Shown here piece by piece: positions 5,401 through 5,676 of a DNA stretch of 5,676 nt (position 1 is the stretch's first letter; every line of letters starts with the position of its first letter). Source of the DNA: Chlamydiota bacterium. Its GTDB lineage: Bacteria; Chlamydiota; Chlamydiia; Chlamydiales; VGMA01. The stretch is taken from contig VGMA01000093.1 in assembly GCA_016866575.1 (NCBI GenBank), positions 1-5,676 on the forward strand, given 5' to 3'. The translations under genes and the position numbers were made by a program. A model generated the notes under the pieces. The model did no database searches and was not told the origin of the DNA. It saw only the letters and a program-made list of their open reading frames with translations.

Positions 5401-5676
5401 CTTGGACAGCTGAGCGAAAATATTGTACAGCCCCTTGAATTAAAGCAGAACCTACAGCTACATCAATCATCGCCCTAATATCATAAGATAATTTTCCAAC
5501 AGTCATAGCCATCCCTAAAGACATCATAATTGCCATGATGGCAAGTAGTCTTATAGAGAATACATGCTTAATATGGATCGGCTCAGGAATCTGCAGCAAT
5601 TTGCAAACTTCTTTTCTTGCTCTAGTCGCTAATACAAAACGTCCTTTCATGATGCCTAAAAAAAGCCCTATCGACA
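5372..5676 (-). CDS. Small membrane protein of unknown function, N-terminus beyond window edge
   Basis: Function is not known to me. An ATG at 5650 would give 92 residues, but the frame stays open upstream to the window edge and reads SIGLFLGI before that methionine. Hydrophobic residues followed by MKGRFVLATRARKEV look like the end of a membrane helix with a positive cytoplasmic flank, so I think the true start lies outside the window. A second clear membrane span is LLAIMAIMMSLGMAMTVGKL, and a third, weaker one is VAVGSALIQGAVQYF. The pattern of two or three short spans with conserved Gly and a GSALIQG turn recalls small uncharacterised inner-membrane proteins of many Gram-negatives, from memory only. 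Its last 29 bases overlap the end of rlmH on the other strand. Confidence 0.7.
   Translation of the reverse strand, partial: SIGLFLGIMKGRFVLATRARKEVCKLLQIPEPIHIKHVFSIRLLAIMAIMMSLGMAMTVGKLSYDIRAMIDVAVGSALIQGAVQYFRSAVQVRLYGKENL

Noticed and set aside
1..5676. CRISPR array, tRNA, insertion sequence or defence island
   Set aside because: No direct repeats with spacers, no cloverleaf sequence, no transposase or integrase and no defence-type domain was seen on either strand; nearly all bases belong to housekeeping genes.

Overview
The window reads as an ordinary, densely packed bacterial chromosome segment with low G+C. It holds six protein genes and almost no spare DNA: two intergenic gaps of about 120 and 40 bases. 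I see no tRNA, rRNA, CRISPR array, insertion sequence or phage gene. The gene set fits a Gram-negative bacterium: an LPS-core type heptosyltransferase and prolipoprotein diacylglyceryl transferase. The WDP start of Lgt and the overall flavour resemble the Chlamydiae, perhaps an environmental (Parachlamydia-like) lineage. That placement is an impression from memory of the family, not a database result.

Layout. From 2119 down to the left edge runs a leftward cluster: ssb (single-stranded DNA-binding protein), an RluA-family 23S-type pseudouridine synthase, and a GT9 heptosyltransferase of the WaaC type that runs off the window. The three genes overlap by 23 and 4 bases. Each has its own Shine-Dalgarno sequence, and one good promoter stands before ssb, so they are very probably one transcription unit. 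Facing away from ssb across a 120-base gap is a 634-residue, mostly helical, soluble-looking protein that I do not recognise (2240-4144, rightward). Its tail overlaps the tail of lgt (leftward, 4131-4940) by 14 bases. A 40-base gap that looks like a two-way promoter separates lgt from the rightward rlmH (23S rRNA pseudouridine-1915 methyltransferase, 4981-5400). The rlmH tail overlaps by 29 bases a small leftward membrane protein that enters from the right edge.

How they fit together. Two of the genes modify the ribosome (the RluA-family enzyme and RlmH). RlmH methylates a pseudouridine made by RluD in other bacteria, so the two could act on the same rRNA helix. Two serve the envelope (heptosyltransferase and Lgt). 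ssb serves replication and repair. This is a housekeeping mix rather than a dedicated system. The points most worth a second look are the symmetric lgt/rlmH promoter with an apparently leaderless rlmH, the contrast between leftward genes with strong ribosome sites and rightward genes with none, the unrecognised 634-residue protein, and heptosyltransferase in a possible chlamydia relative.
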